Source of the DNA: DRTC01 sp964521025
GTDB lineage: Bacteria; Cloacimonadota; Cloacimonadia; Cloacimonadales; TCS61
Direction: 5' to 3'
Assembly (NCBI GenBank): GCA_964521025.1
Contig: CAZFPK010000008.1
Location: forward strand, 32,447-96,446
Length of the DNA stretch: 64,000 nucleotides
Position numbers and translations under genes: made by a program. This document shows, piece by piece, positions 17,186 through 26,015 of this stretch. A model generated the notes under the pieces. The model did no database searches and was not told the origin of the DNA. It was given only the letters and a program-made list of their open reading frames with translations. Positions within the stretch are counted from its first letter, which is position 1. The number at the start of each line of letters is the position of its first letter.

Positions 17186-17214
17186 ATGAATAATGAATAA
17201 TGAATAATGATTGA
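17186..17214. repeat. Short tandem repeat, 7-bp unit
   Basis: Three to four copies of AATGAAT occur in the gap between fumarase and malate dehydrogenase, followed by TGATTGATGATTGTTG. A related ATGATGAATGATGA stretch is at about 29415. It may be a slippage-prone spacer. Confidence 0.5.
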
Positions 17215-17370
17215 TGATTGTTGATTTTTGAATGTTGAAGAAAAAAATGATGATTATCGATTTCAGATTTCAGAAGAAGCTCCAATCGTTTTTATCCTCA
17301 ACAATCAGCAATCCATAGTTGTTGTTCATCAATCGCAAATCGTAAGCAAAAATCAAATAAGGAGGAATGA

Positions 17371-18294
17371 ATGGAAAAAGTATCGATTATCGGTAGTGGA
17401 AATGTGGGTGTTGCTGCCGCTTTTTATCTCGCGGAAAAAGGCGTGGCTAACATTCTGCTGATCGACAAATTAGAAGGAAAAGCCGAGGGAAGCGCTCTCG
17501 ATCTTTCGGAGGCTTCTCCCCTGCGAGGTTATAATATCAAGATCGAGGGATCATCTGATATTAAAAAAATTAAGGGTTCCAAAGTTGTAGTGATCACAGC
17601 AGGAAAGGTCAGGAAACCGAATACTCTGCGACTCGAATTACTGGAGGAGAATGTCAAAGTTATCGATCCGATCATCGAGGATATCAAAAAATATGCACCT
17701 AACGCGATAATCATCGTTTTAACTGAACCGGTAACAGCGATGACATACTATACCTGGAAAAAATCAGGTTTTGACAGGATGAAAGTTCTCGGAGTCGCCG
17801 GTAAATTAGATGTAACCAGAGTTTGTGAATTTGTATGCGAGGAACTTGGTGTAACTCCGGTTGAAGTTAGTGCTCTCGTTCTCGGAGGTCACCATAAATT
17901 TATGGTTATTCCTCCTGAATTCATCAGGGTTTGTGGAATTCCGATCACGGAATTATTACCTGCGGATAGAATAAAGGAGATAATTGCCAAAGCAAGGGAA
18001 GCAGGTACGGAAATTCTTTCTTTATTGAAAAGACAAACTTCGATGTATTCTCCGGGTGCTGCCATTGCCGAAACCGTAGGTGCTATCTTGAATGATACAA
18101 AAGCAATAATTTGTGTTCCTACCTGTCTCGAAGGAGAATATGGTTTTAAGAATAATTGTCTCGATGTCCCTGTGCAATTGGGTAAAAATGGAATTGAAAA
18201 GATCATTGAACTTGAATTATCACTGTCTATCCGGGAACAGCTGCAAACATCGGCAAAAGTGATCAGCAAAACTATCGAATCATTGGGAATATAG
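17371..18294 (+). CDS. Malate/lactate dehydrogenase-family protein with altered active site
   Basis: A 307-residue member of the LDH/MDH family and tandem paralogue of the canonical enzyme that follows. The NAD fold (GSGNVGVA, then Asp32) is intact. Active-site Arg81, Arg87, Arg150 and catalytic His174 are kept. Two positions are not: VTNPLD becomes LTEPVT (Glu119 for the Asn that contacts substrate and cofactor), and GGHGD becomes GGHHK. It therefore may use a different 2-hydroxyacid, or act as a regulatory or heteromeric subunit. It has a strong AAGGAGG site, and the canonical copy begins 9 bp after its stop. The frame and length are intact, so it is under selection and not a pseudogene. 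Confidence 0.82.
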   Translation: MEKVSIIGSGNVGVAAAFYLAEKGVANILLIDKLEGKAEGSALDLSEASPLRGYNIKIEGSSDIKKIKGSKVVVITAGKVRKPNTLRLELLEENVKVIDPIIEDIKKYAPNAIIIVLTEPVTAMTYYTWKKSGFDRMKVLGVAGKLDVTRVCEFVCEELGVTPVEVSALVLGGHHKFMVIPPEFIRVCGIPITELLPADRIKEIIAKAREAGTEILSLLKRQTSMYSPGAAIAETVGAILNDTKAIICVPTCLEGEYGFKNNCLDVPVQLGKNGIEKIIELELSLSIREQLQTSAKVISKTIESLGI

Positions 18295-18303
18295 GAGGAA
18301 ATC

Positions 18304-19236
18304 ATGAAAGTCAGTATTATAGGAAGTGGAAATGTCGGAGTTGCCTGCGCCTTATATCTCGCGGAAAAGAAAGTTGCGAATGTAACTTTGATCGATATTG
18401 TGGAAGGTTGGGCACAAGGTAAAGCAATGGATATTGTTCAGGCTTCTCCTATCAGAAGGTATGATGTTCATATTCAGGGATATTCCGATATATCGATGAT
18501 CAAAGATTCGGATGTGATCGTGGTAACAGCCGGAAAACCGAGATTGCCGGGAATGTCCCGCGAGGATTTGATCAAAGATAATGTCAAGATCATGAAAAGT
18601 GTTTCGGAAGATATTGCCAAATATGCTCCTAATGCGGTTGTCATTACAGTTACGAATCCTCTCGATATTTTAGCCTATGTTGCTTTGAAAGTTACCGGTT
18701 TTGCTTTGAAAAGAGTGATCGGAATGGCTGGTATCCTGGATTCCTCAAGATTCAGGTATTTTATTGCAGACGAACTTGGAGTAAGTCCTCTTAATGTTAC
18801 TGCTCTTGTTCTCGGCGGACATGGTGATTTAATGGTTCCGTTACCAAGATATTCAACTGTTCACGGTATTCCTGTGACGGAACTTCTGCCGAGAGCAACG
18901 ATCGATAAACTGGTTACTCGAACCCGTAAAGCAGGAGGAGAAATTGTTGCTTATCTTAAAACCGGAAGTGCTTATTGGTCTCCCGGTAGTTCTGCTGCGG
19001 AAATGGTTGAATGCATTGTCCGTAATAGAAACAGGATTTTACCTTGTTCAGCATATTTAAGAGGTGAATACGGTATCGACGGATTATTTTCGGGTGTTCC
19101 TATAAAAATCGGAAAAAACGGTGTCGAAGAGATTATAGAACTTTCTCTGACCACAGAAGAAAAGGATGCACTTCATCTTTCTGCTGCGAAAGTCCGGGAA
19201 GTTATCGAAATGATCGAAGCAGAAAAATTGATCTAA
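18304..19236 (+). CDS. mdh: Malate dehydrogenase
   Basis: A 310-residue NAD-dependent malate dehydrogenase of the LDH-like type. All expected residues are visible: GSGNVGVA, Asp31 for NAD, Arg80 and Arg86 in PRLPGMSRED, Asn118 in VTNPLD, Arg149 in LDSSRF, and His173 in GGHGDLMV. It oxidises malate to oxaloacetate. It has an AGGAGG site and a LarA-type gene starting on the base after its stop, so the three genes 17371-20577 form one operon. Confidence 0.95.
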   Translation: MKVSIIGSGNVGVACALYLAEKKVANVTLIDIVEGWAQGKAMDIVQASPIRRYDVHIQGYSDISMIKDSDVIVVTAGKPRLPGMSREDLIKDNVKIMKSVSEDIAKYAPNAVVITVTNPLDILAYVALKVTGFALKRVIGMAGILDSSRFRYFIADELGVSPLNVTALVLGGHGDLMVPLPRYSTVHGIPVTELLPRATIDKLVTRTRKAGGEIVAYLKTGSAYWSPGSSAAEMVECIVRNRNRILPCSAYLRGEYGIDGLFSGVPIKIGKNGVEEIIELSLTTEEKDALHLSAAKVREVIEMIEAEKLI

Positions 19237-20577
19237 ATGAAGATAAATATTCCATATTGGGGAGAGGAATTAAATATTTCTCTCCCTAAACAAAATGTCG
19301 GGGAGATAATATATCCGAACTCGGTCGAACTTCGCTCCGAAAACGAGGTGATTTCCCATGCTCTGCTGAATCCTGTAAATTCACCATCTTTCGACAATTT
19401 TATCAAAGGAGATGAACCACTTCTTTTTGTTATCAACGATGCAACCAGACCTACTCCGAATGCAAAGATCATAAATCTATTATGGGATAAGATCAAAAAT
19501 AAAAATGTGAAATTCATCATTGCAACAGGTGCTCATCGTGGTGCAAGCAAAGATGAATACAACGAACTTTTTGGTAACCATTTTTCCAAACTCAAAGACA
19601 AAACGATTTCTCATGATGCCAGGAATGAAAAAGACAATATTTTTGTCGGAAAAACTAAAAACGGAACTGAAGTTTTTTTTGATAAATTAGTCACCGATGC
19701 GAAAAAGATCATCTACATAACTTCTGTCGAACCTCATTATTTTGCGGGATATACAGGTGGAGCAAAGTCATTTCTACCAGGAATTGCCGGTTATCAAACG
19801 ATCGAGCAAAATCATATCCTGGCTCTCGAAGAAACTGCCAAAGCTCTTATAATCGAAGGAAATCCTGTGCGGAATGATATCAAAGAGGCTTACGATCTGC
19901 TCGCTAAAGATAAACAGATATTTTCGATCCAGACTGTTCTGAACAAAGACCACAAAATTTATTATTGTGCCTGCGGAGAGACTCACCAGGCTTTCAATTT
20001 GGCTACTGAAAAGGCAAAGGATGTCTTTTCCGTGGAAGTAAAAGATAAAGCCGATATTGTGGTTGCAGTTGCTCCTTACCCGATGGATATCGATCTTTAT
20101 CAATCTCAGAAAGCGATCGATAACAGTAAATTGGCTTTGAACGATAACGGTATTCTCATCCTTGTTTCAAGCTGCCGAAAAGGTGTTGGAGGTGAGACTT
20201 TCCTGAAATTAATGACCGCTTCCAGGAATCCGGACGAGGTGTTTGAAAACATCGCCAAAGGTTATAAACTCGGTTATCATAAAGCAGCCAAACTTGCTGA
20301 AATAATGAAATGGGCATCTTTATGGGCTTATACGAAACTCGATCCGAAATTACTGGAAAATATTTTTATCAAAGGATTTTGGGATTTGCAGGAAGCGATA
20401 GACAAAGCTCTCGAGATCAAAGGAAACGAAAAAGTCCTCTTCCTGATGGATGCGAGTATGACAGTCCCCCGCATTGCTCCTCGCATTCTGCATAAAAGTA
20501 AATTTATTTACAGCCCAGCCCGGGAGAAATTAAAATCAAAAAAAAGTGTCGATTTCGATAGTCTGTTCGGTGATTAA
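19237..20577 (+). CDS. LarA-family nickel-pincer 2-hydroxyacid racemase
   Basis: A 446-residue member of the LarA family (DUF2088 N-domain), enzymes that use the nickel-pincer nucleotide cofactor to racemise 2-hydroxyacids. Visible motifs are DATRPTP, ATGAHRG, SHDAR, and EPHYFAGYTGGAKSFLPG, where the Lys corresponds to the cofactor-anchoring residue. It starts on the base following the mdh stop, so its substrate may be malate rather than lactate; malate racemases are known in this family. The cofactor genes larB, larC and larE are not in the window. An epimerase acting on another 2-hydroxyacid remains possible. Confidence 0.8.
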   Translation: MKINIPYWGEELNISLPKQNVGEIIYPNSVELRSENEVISHALLNPVNSPSFDNFIKGDEPLLFVINDATRPTPNAKIINLLWDKIKNKNVKFIIATGAHRGASKDEYNELFGNHFSKLKDKTISHDARNEKDNIFVGKTKNGTEVFFDKLVTDAKKIIYITSVEPHYFAGYTGGAKSFLPGIAGYQTIEQNHILALEETAKALIIEGNPVRNDIKEAYDLLAKDKQIFSIQTVLNKDHKIYYCACGETHQAFNLATEKAKDVFSVEVKDKADIVVAVAPYPMDIDLYQSQKAIDNSKLALNDNGILILVSSCRKGVGGETFLKLMTASRNPDEVFENIAKGYKLGYHKAAKLAEIMKWASLWAYTKLDPKLLENIFIKGFWDLQEAIDKALEIKGNEKVLFLMDASMTVPRIAPRILHKSKFIYSPAREKLKSKKSVDFDSLFGD

Positions 20578-20785
20578 TGTTTCCTATTAAAAGTGTTTAT
20601 GATTAGATTTTGCTTTAATTCAAAATGACTAATTTGTGAGTTTTGAGAAAATTGATATTTTTTCATTGACATAAAAAAAACAAGACTTTTTTCTTTGTTC
20701 AGGAAATTGTCGAAATAAGATAAATTTTGACATAAGTCATTTAAATAAAAATTGAAAAAATTCTAAGTAAAAAAAGGAGGATACA

Positions 20786-22078
20786 ATGTCACGACTTAGA
20801 GAAAAAATCAGAAGTCAGGTGCCGGAAATCAGGTCATTCATTAAAAATGAGATGCTGGCAAAACACGGCGATACTGTAGTGGGAAATGTTACCGTCAAGC
20901 AGATGTATGGTGGAATGAGAGGAGTTACGGGATTAGTATGTAATTCTTCTTTTGTCGATCCTTATAAAGGACTACATATCAGAGGAATTCCTCTGGCAAA
21001 ATTGACTGATAAAATTCCGGAAGAGATTTTTTACTTGCTCTGCACAGGAGAACTTCCGCAAAAACCGGATCTGGAAAAATTACAAAATGAATTACACATT
21101 CGATCAGAAGTTCCGGATCATATCTGGGATGTGTTGTATGCTTTACCAAAAGATACTCACCCGATGACCATGTTCAGTATTGCTATTATGGCTGTGGAAG
21201 GCAATTCGATTTTTAAAGCAAAATATGCGGAAGGTATGAGAAAAGCAGATTATTGGGAAGCGACTCTCGATGATGCTTTGGAGATAATTGCAAAATTGCC
21301 ATCCATTGCAGCTGGAATCTATCGTATTCGCTATTCTATGGGTGATTTGATTCCTTACGATGATAGTCTCGATTGGGGTGGAAATTATGCTCATATGCTC
21401 GGAGTTCCTGATCCGGATGGTGAATTTGCTAAATTAGTTCGTCTTTATCTGGTTCTGCATTGTGATCATGAAGGTGGGAATGTCAGTGCGTTTACAGCCC
21501 GAGTTGTAAACTCAGCTCTCTCCAATCTCTATTTAGCTGTTGCTGCCGGATTGAATGGACTTGCTGGACCATTACATGGTCTTGCCAACCAGGAATGTCT
21601 GAAATTTGTCCTCTCCATCCAGGAAAAATTTGAAAAAGTACCAACCAAAAAAGAATTGATCGATTTTGTCCTTTCAACTCTCAAACTCGGTAGGGTTGTT
21701 CCGGGATATGGACATGCTGTTTTACGAGCAACTGATCCGCGTTTTACAGCATTTCATAAATTTGGTGAAAATCATTGTCCTAAAGAAGAAATATTTATGA
21801 TCGTGAAGAGATTGTTTGAAGTTGTTCCGGAGATTTTAAAGGAATACGGGGGAGGAAAAATTGCTGATCCGTATCCGAATGTCGATGCTATTTCAGGTTC
21901 TCTGCTATTCCATTATGGATTGACCATGTTCGATTACTACACGGTTATGTTTGGTGTTTCCAGGATCCTCGGATTCAGCGCGCAAGCGATCATGTGCCGC
22001 GGTTTGCAGGCCCCGATCATTAGACCGAAAACAGTTACCAATGAATGGTTGCTGGATAAATTAGGGAAGAAGAAATAG
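20786..22078 (+). CDS. Citrate synthase, eukaryote-type
   Basis: A 430-residue citrate synthase that resembles the mitochondrial and Geobacter form more than bacterial GltA. Catalytic residues are His264 in GPLHGLANQE, His310 in VPGYGHAVLR and Asp367 in PNVDAISG; LHCDHEGGNVSAF is also typical. The residue after the catalytic Asp-Ala is Ile where the pig enzyme has His. It has an AAGGAGG site. Two TTGACA boxes (20666 and 20727) lie in the 208-bp AT-rich upstream gap, but neither has a convincing -10. Aconitase and isocitrate dehydrogenase follow, giving a complete path from oxaloacetate and acetyl-CoA to 2-oxoglutarate. Confidence 0.93.
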   Translation: MSRLREKIRSQVPEIRSFIKNEMLAKHGDTVVGNVTVKQMYGGMRGVTGLVCNSSFVDPYKGLHIRGIPLAKLTDKIPEEIFYLLCTGELPQKPDLEKLQNELHIRSEVPDHIWDVLYALPKDTHPMTMFSIAIMAVEGNSIFKAKYAEGMRKADYWEATLDDALEIIAKLPSIAAGIYRIRYSMGDLIPYDDSLDWGGNYAHMLGVPDPDGEFAKLVRLYLVLHCDHEGGNVSAFTARVVNSALSNLYLAVAAGLNGLAGPLHGLANQECLKFVLSIQEKFEKVPTKKELIDFVLSTLKLGRVVPGYGHAVLRATDPRFTAFHKFGENHCPKEEIFMIVKRLFEVVPEILKEYGGGKIADPYPNVDAISGSLLFHYGLTMFDYYTVMFGVSRILGFSAQAIMCRGLQAPIIRPKTVTNEWLLDKLGKKK

Positions 22079-22085
22079 ACCGGTC

Positions 22086-22303
22086 TGTCATTCCGAGTTT
22101 TCTCAATATTTTTATATCGAGAAATCTACAACACCATAAGAACAGTACTTTCTCCCTCTCTTCTCAAGAGAAATTGGTCTTAAGTCCGGCGAAGACGGAT
22201 GGAGGTGAGGTTTGATAGATTCTTTGTGAGAATTTCTCAACAAGATTCCTCAGAATGGCAAGACAATGACATCATCGTTCCCAATTGCGTATTGGGAGCG
22301 ATG
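22086..22303. repeat. Dispersed palindromic elements, families B and C
   Basis: The gap between citrate synthase and aconitase holds TGTCATTCCGAG at 22086 and an inverse CTCAGAATGGCA near 22260, forming the ends of a family B element. A perfect-core hairpin (CATCG-TCCCAAT, loop TGCGT, ATTGGGA-CGATG, with one mismatch) follows at 22273-22303 and belongs to family C. No gene is seen here. Confidence 0.6.
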
Positions 22304-22357
22304 AAACTAAGTTCCACAAACATAATTGTTTGTGATACGGCTAACAAAGGATTTTAA

Positions 22358-24292
22358 ATGGGATTAAATATCGTTCAAAAAATATTAAAACCGCATCTGG
22401 TCGAAGGTGAACTGAAACCAGGAAATGTCATCGGCATCAAGATCGATCAGACTCTGACGCAGGATGCGACCGGAACTATGGCATATCTGGAATTTGAAGC
22501 AATGGATCTGCCGGAGATCAAAACCGAACTTTCGGTCAGTTATGTCGATCATAATACCAGCCAGATGGGTTTTGAAAATGCTGATGATCATAAATACCTG
22601 CAGACGATTGCAGAAAAATACGGTTTGTATTATTCCCGTGCAGGAAATGGAATTTGCCATCAAGTTCACCTGGAAAGGTTCGGTTTACCCGGGAAAACTC
22701 TACTCGGTTCGGATAGCCATACTCCGACCGGCGGTGGAATCGGGATGATGGCGATCGGTTCCGGTGGTTTGGATGTGGCTCGTGCTTTAGCCGGTTTTCC
22801 GTTCTATATTCCATATCCAAAAGTCTTGAAGGTGAATTTGACTGGGAAATTATCTCCCTGGGTGGCAGCAAAAGATGTTATCTTATATCTCTTGGAATTA
22901 CTATCCACTAAAGGAAATGTTGGCTGGTTAGTTGAATACGGAGGTCCCGGGGTGAGTTCTTTGAGTGTTCCCGAAAGAGCAACCATCACTAATATGGGAG
23001 CAGAATTAGGAGTAACTTGTTCTATTTTTCCCAGTGATGAGATTACACTTTCATTTCTGAAATCTCAAAAACGAGATACCGGTTGGATAGAAATGAAAGC
23101 AGATGGTGATGCGGAATATGAGCGGAACATCGAGGTCGATTTAGCAACGCTCGAACCGAGAATGGCAACTCCGCACAGTCCGGGAAATATCAAGTTGGTC
23201 AGAGAACTGGCAGGGATGAAGGTTGATCAGGTTTGTATCGGCAGCTGTACCAATTCTTCTTATAAAGATTTGATGACAGTTGCTTCGATGCTGAGAGGAA
23301 AACATCTACCTGCAGGAATAAGTTTTGTCGTTGCTCCCGGCTCGAAGCAGGTCTTTAAGATGATCGCTGCCAATGGAGCTTTAGCAGATTTGATCGATTT
23401 CGGAGCGAGAATAATGGAATCTGCCTGTGGTTTTTGTATTGGTAACGGGCAAGCTCCGCAAACCAATGCAGTATCTGTTCGCACTAACAATCGAAACTTC
23501 AAAGGTCGTTCGGGAACTCAATCGGCAGGTATTTACCTGGTAAGTCCGGAAACAGCAGCAGCCTGCGTTTTGACCGGGGAAATTACCGATCCGCGTACGC
23601 TGGATTTTGAACCGCCTGCTATTGAAATTCCAACAGGTTTTGCTGTCGATGACGCAATGATCATCGCTCCTTCCAAACAGGAAAAGGATATTCAAATTTG
23701 TCGTGGTCCAAATATCGGTGATCCCCCGACAAATGAACCTTTACTCGATGAATTTCCTGCAGATGTAATGCTCAAAGTTGAAGACAAAATTACGACAGAC
23801 CATATCATGCCGGCTGGTATCAGGCTGAAGTATCGCTCCAATATTCCCAAATATTCGGAATTCGTTTTTGAACCAATCGACAACACTTTCCCGGAGAGAT
23901 GTCTTTCCAATAGAAAGAAACAACGGGGAAATATCATTATTGCTGGTCTCAGTTACGGGCAAGGTTCATCGCGGGAACATGCTGCGATCTGTCCGTCCTA
24001 TCTGGGAGTAAAAGCAGTTATTGCAAAATCGATCGAGAGAATTCATTGGGCAAACCTGGTAAATTTCGGAATTATTCCCCTGCTTTTTAATTCTGAAGAT
24101 GATTACGATAAGATCGAACAGACTGATGAGTTATTATTCCAAAATGTTGTCCGATCAGTAAAAGAGGATGATACTTTTGTAATCAAAAATATTTCTAAAA
24201 ATATTGAATTCGATGTAAAATTGGAACTAAGCAAAAGAGAACGAGATATTCTTATTGCAGGTGGTGTTCTTAATATCATCAAGAATTCATAA
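22358..24292 (+). CDS. Aconitate hydratase
   Basis: A 644-residue single-chain aconitase that isomerises citrate and isocitrate. The [4Fe-4S] cysteines are in IGSCTNSS and ACGFCIG; LGSDSHTPTGGGIG and the swivel-domain motif GLSYGQGSSREHAA are also present. At 644 residues it matches the shorter bacterial form rather than the 890-residue AcnA. It has an AAAGGA site. The gene is co-directional with citrate synthase and isocitrate dehydrogenase, although each gap carries dispersed repeats. Confidence 0.94.
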   Translation: MGLNIVQKILKPHLVEGELKPGNVIGIKIDQTLTQDATGTMAYLEFEAMDLPEIKTELSVSYVDHNTSQMGFENADDHKYLQTIAEKYGLYYSRAGNGICHQVHLERFGLPGKTLLGSDSHTPTGGGIGMMAIGSGGLDVARALAGFPFYIPYPKVLKVNLTGKLSPWVAAKDVILYLLELLSTKGNVGWLVEYGGPGVSSLSVPERATITNMGAELGVTCSIFPSDEITLSFLKSQKRDTGWIEMKADGDAEYERNIEVDLATLEPRMATPHSPGNIKLVRELAGMKVDQVCIGSCTNSSYKDLMTVASMLRGKHLPAGISFVVAPGSKQVFKMIAANGALADLIDFGARIMESACGFCIGNGQAPQTNAVSVRTNNRNFKGRSGTQSAGIYLVSPETAAACVLTGEITDPRTLDFEPPAIEIPTGFAVDDAMIIAPSKQEKDIQICRGPNIGDPPTNEPLLDEFPADVMLKVEDKITTDHIMPAGIRLKYRSNIPKYSEFVFEPIDNTFPERCLSNRKKQRGNIIIAGLSYGQGSSREHAAICPSYLGVKAVIAKSIERIHWANLVNFGIIPLLFNSEDDYDKIEQTDELLFQNVVRSVKEDDTFVIKNISKNIEFDVKLELSKRERDILIAGGVLNIIKNS

Positions 24293-24310
24293 ATGGGAAC
24301 ATAACAGTTA

Positions 24311-24378
24311 GACAAGATTCCAATCTTGTCCAATTTCAGATGGAGCCGAATCCTTAAACAAGATTCTGATCTTGTCCA
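24311..24378. repeat. Two copies of a GACAAGATT palindrome
   Basis: GACAAGATTCCAATCTTGTC at 24311-24330 and AACAAGATTCTGATCTTGTC at about 24358-24377 are separated by 27 bp. Both form a stem on an ACAAGAT/ATCTTGT core. They lack a T-run, so they are not classic terminators. Confidence 0.6.
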
Positions 24379-24490
24379 TTTTACAAAACAGAAAAACGGT
24401 TCAACATAAGAGCGCATTTTATCAATATAATTTATCCCGAAAGTCATAGGAAGAAAAGCAATTATTCAAGAAAAATACATAGGAGGAAAT

Positions 24491-25837
24491 TTGAAATTTG
24501 AAAAATTAAAAATACCACCGAAAGGTGCGAAGATCACTGTTAGGGATGGAAATATAAATGTTCCTGATAATCCCATCATTCCGTTTATCGAAGGTGATGG
24601 TATTGGTCCGGATATCTGGAAAGTAACGAGAAAAGTTATCGATGCAGCCGTAAAGAAATCTTATGATAGTCTGAGAAAAATTCAATGGATGCAGATCCAT
24701 GCCGGATTATCAGCCTTGCAGAATTACGGTGATGACAATATTTTACCGGAAGATACATTGAAAGCGATCAGGGAGTTCAAAGTTGCAATTAAAGGACCTC
24801 TGACAACACCGGTTGGAGGATTCGATTATGTCTGCCTGGTTTGTGCCAAAGAACAAAACGGAACAAATGGCGAACGACCGGAAAAATGTGTTAAATGCGG
24901 TTCCGAATTTGTGACTAAACGATTTCGTTCATTAAATGTCGGTTTGCGACAGCTTCTCGATCTATATGCCTGCGTGCGTCCTGTTCGCTGGTACAAAGGA
25001 GTTTCAGCGCCGGTAAAAAGACCGGATAAACTGGATGTAGTTGTTTTCCGGGAAAATACCGAAGATGTATATTCCGGGATCGAATTCCAGAAAGATACCC
25101 CGGAAGCGACTAAAGTGATCAATTTCATGAACAATGTAATGGGAAAAAGTATCCGCGAAGACAGCGGTGTCGGAGTTAAACCGATTTCTGTTACCGGCAC
25201 GAAAAGACTGGTCAGAAAGGCTATCGATTATGCCATCCAGCAGAATTTATTGAGCGTTACCCTGGTTCATAAAGGTAATATCATGAAGTTTACAGAAGGA
25301 GCATTTAGAGATTGGGGTTATGAACTGGCAAAAGAGGAATATCGCGATCAGATCATCACGGAACAGGAATTATGGGATAAATACGATGGTAAAATACCTG
25401 TTGATAAGATTTTGATCAAAGACAGGATCGCAGATCAGATGTTCCAGCAGGTTCTTCTCCGACCGGATGAATATAGTGTGATCGCAACTCCTAACCTGAA
25501 TGGAGATTACCTTTCGGATGCGTGTGCAGCTCAAGTAGGAGGTTTGGGATTAGCTCCGGGAGCAAATATTGGAGATCAAGTCGCTCTCTTTGAAGCCACT
25601 CACGGAACTGCTCCCAAATATACAGGAATGGATAAAGTTAATCCTTCTTCCTTACTTCTTTCCGGTGTTTTGATGTTAAAATATTTGGGTTGGAATGAAG
25701 CTGGAATTATGATCGAGAATGCACTCGAAAAAACAATTTCCAATAAAACCGTAACTTATGATCTCGAACGCCAGATGGAAGGTGCGAAAAAACTGAAAAC
25801 TTCCGAATTCGGAGATAAAATCATTAAAAATATGTAG
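24491..25837 (+). CDS. icd: Isocitrate dehydrogenase with an inserted four-cysteine knuckle
   Basis: A 448-residue NADP-type isocitrate dehydrogenase, starting at TTG 24491 with AGGAGG just upstream. Active-site residues are kept: RSLN (146-149), the LRQ Arg, VRPVR, RENTEDVYSGIE, and a C-terminal DYLSD and GTAPKYTG region. Between GPLTTPVGG and RSLN, where the E. coli enzyme has only GI, lies an extra stretch of about 35 residues (111-145) with CLVC (115, 118) and CVKC (133, 136). This looks like a zinc ribbon placed right before the Ser that binds isocitrate and is phosphorylated in E. coli. It may be a redox or metal switch. The frame is clean and the insert is flanked by well-conserved sequence. 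Confidence 0.92.
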   Translation: MKFEKLKIPPKGAKITVRDGNINVPDNPIIPFIEGDGIGPDIWKVTRKVIDAAVKKSYDSLRKIQWMQIHAGLSALQNYGDDNILPEDTLKAIREFKVAIKGPLTTPVGGFDYVCLVCAKEQNGTNGERPEKCVKCGSEFVTKRFRSLNVGLRQLLDLYACVRPVRWYKGVSAPVKRPDKLDVVVFRENTEDVYSGIEFQKDTPEATKVINFMNNVMGKSIREDSGVGVKPISVTGTKRLVRKAIDYAIQQNLLSVTLVHKGNIMKFTEGAFRDWGYELAKEEYRDQIITEQELWDKYDGKIPVDKILIKDRIADQMFQQVLLRPDEYSVIATPNLNGDYLSDACAAQVGGLGLAPGANIGDQVALFEATHGTAPKYTGMDKVNPSSLLLSGVLMLKYLGWNEAGIMIENALEKTISNKTVTYDLERQMEGAKKLKTSEFGDKIIKNM

Positions 25838-25840
25838 ATT

Positions 25841-25996
25841 TGTCATTCCGAGGTGTCTTCCAATATTTCATCCGAGGAATCTGTAACTGCTGATAAAAAG
25901 TAGGGAGATAAACGCTTGAGATTCTTAATCTTGGAAGAAAATATGGAAGAGTTCCAAGATTTAAAGAGAGAATCAAGGAGAGGACTCAGAATGACA
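25841..25996. repeat. Dispersed element with TGTCATTCCGAG ends, family B
   Basis: TGTCATTCCGAGG at 25841 and the inverse CTCAGAATGACA ending at 25996 bound a 156-bp element with imperfect inner pairing (CAAGATTTAAAG...). Related elements are at 22086 and 52892, and a half-copy is at 51929. It ends just before the ribosome site of the TPR gene. Confidence 0.65.
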
Positions 25997-26015
25997 TTTG
26001 AATCGAGGTGATCTA

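Noticed and set aside
20666..20732. Promoters at the two TTGACA boxes before citrate synthase
   Set aside because: Neither has a recognisable -10 box at 16-18 bp, and the region is too AT-rich to trust the -35 alone.
24311..24378. Terminators after aconitase
   Set aside because: The palindromes have no following T-run and occur as a close pair, which fits repeats better.
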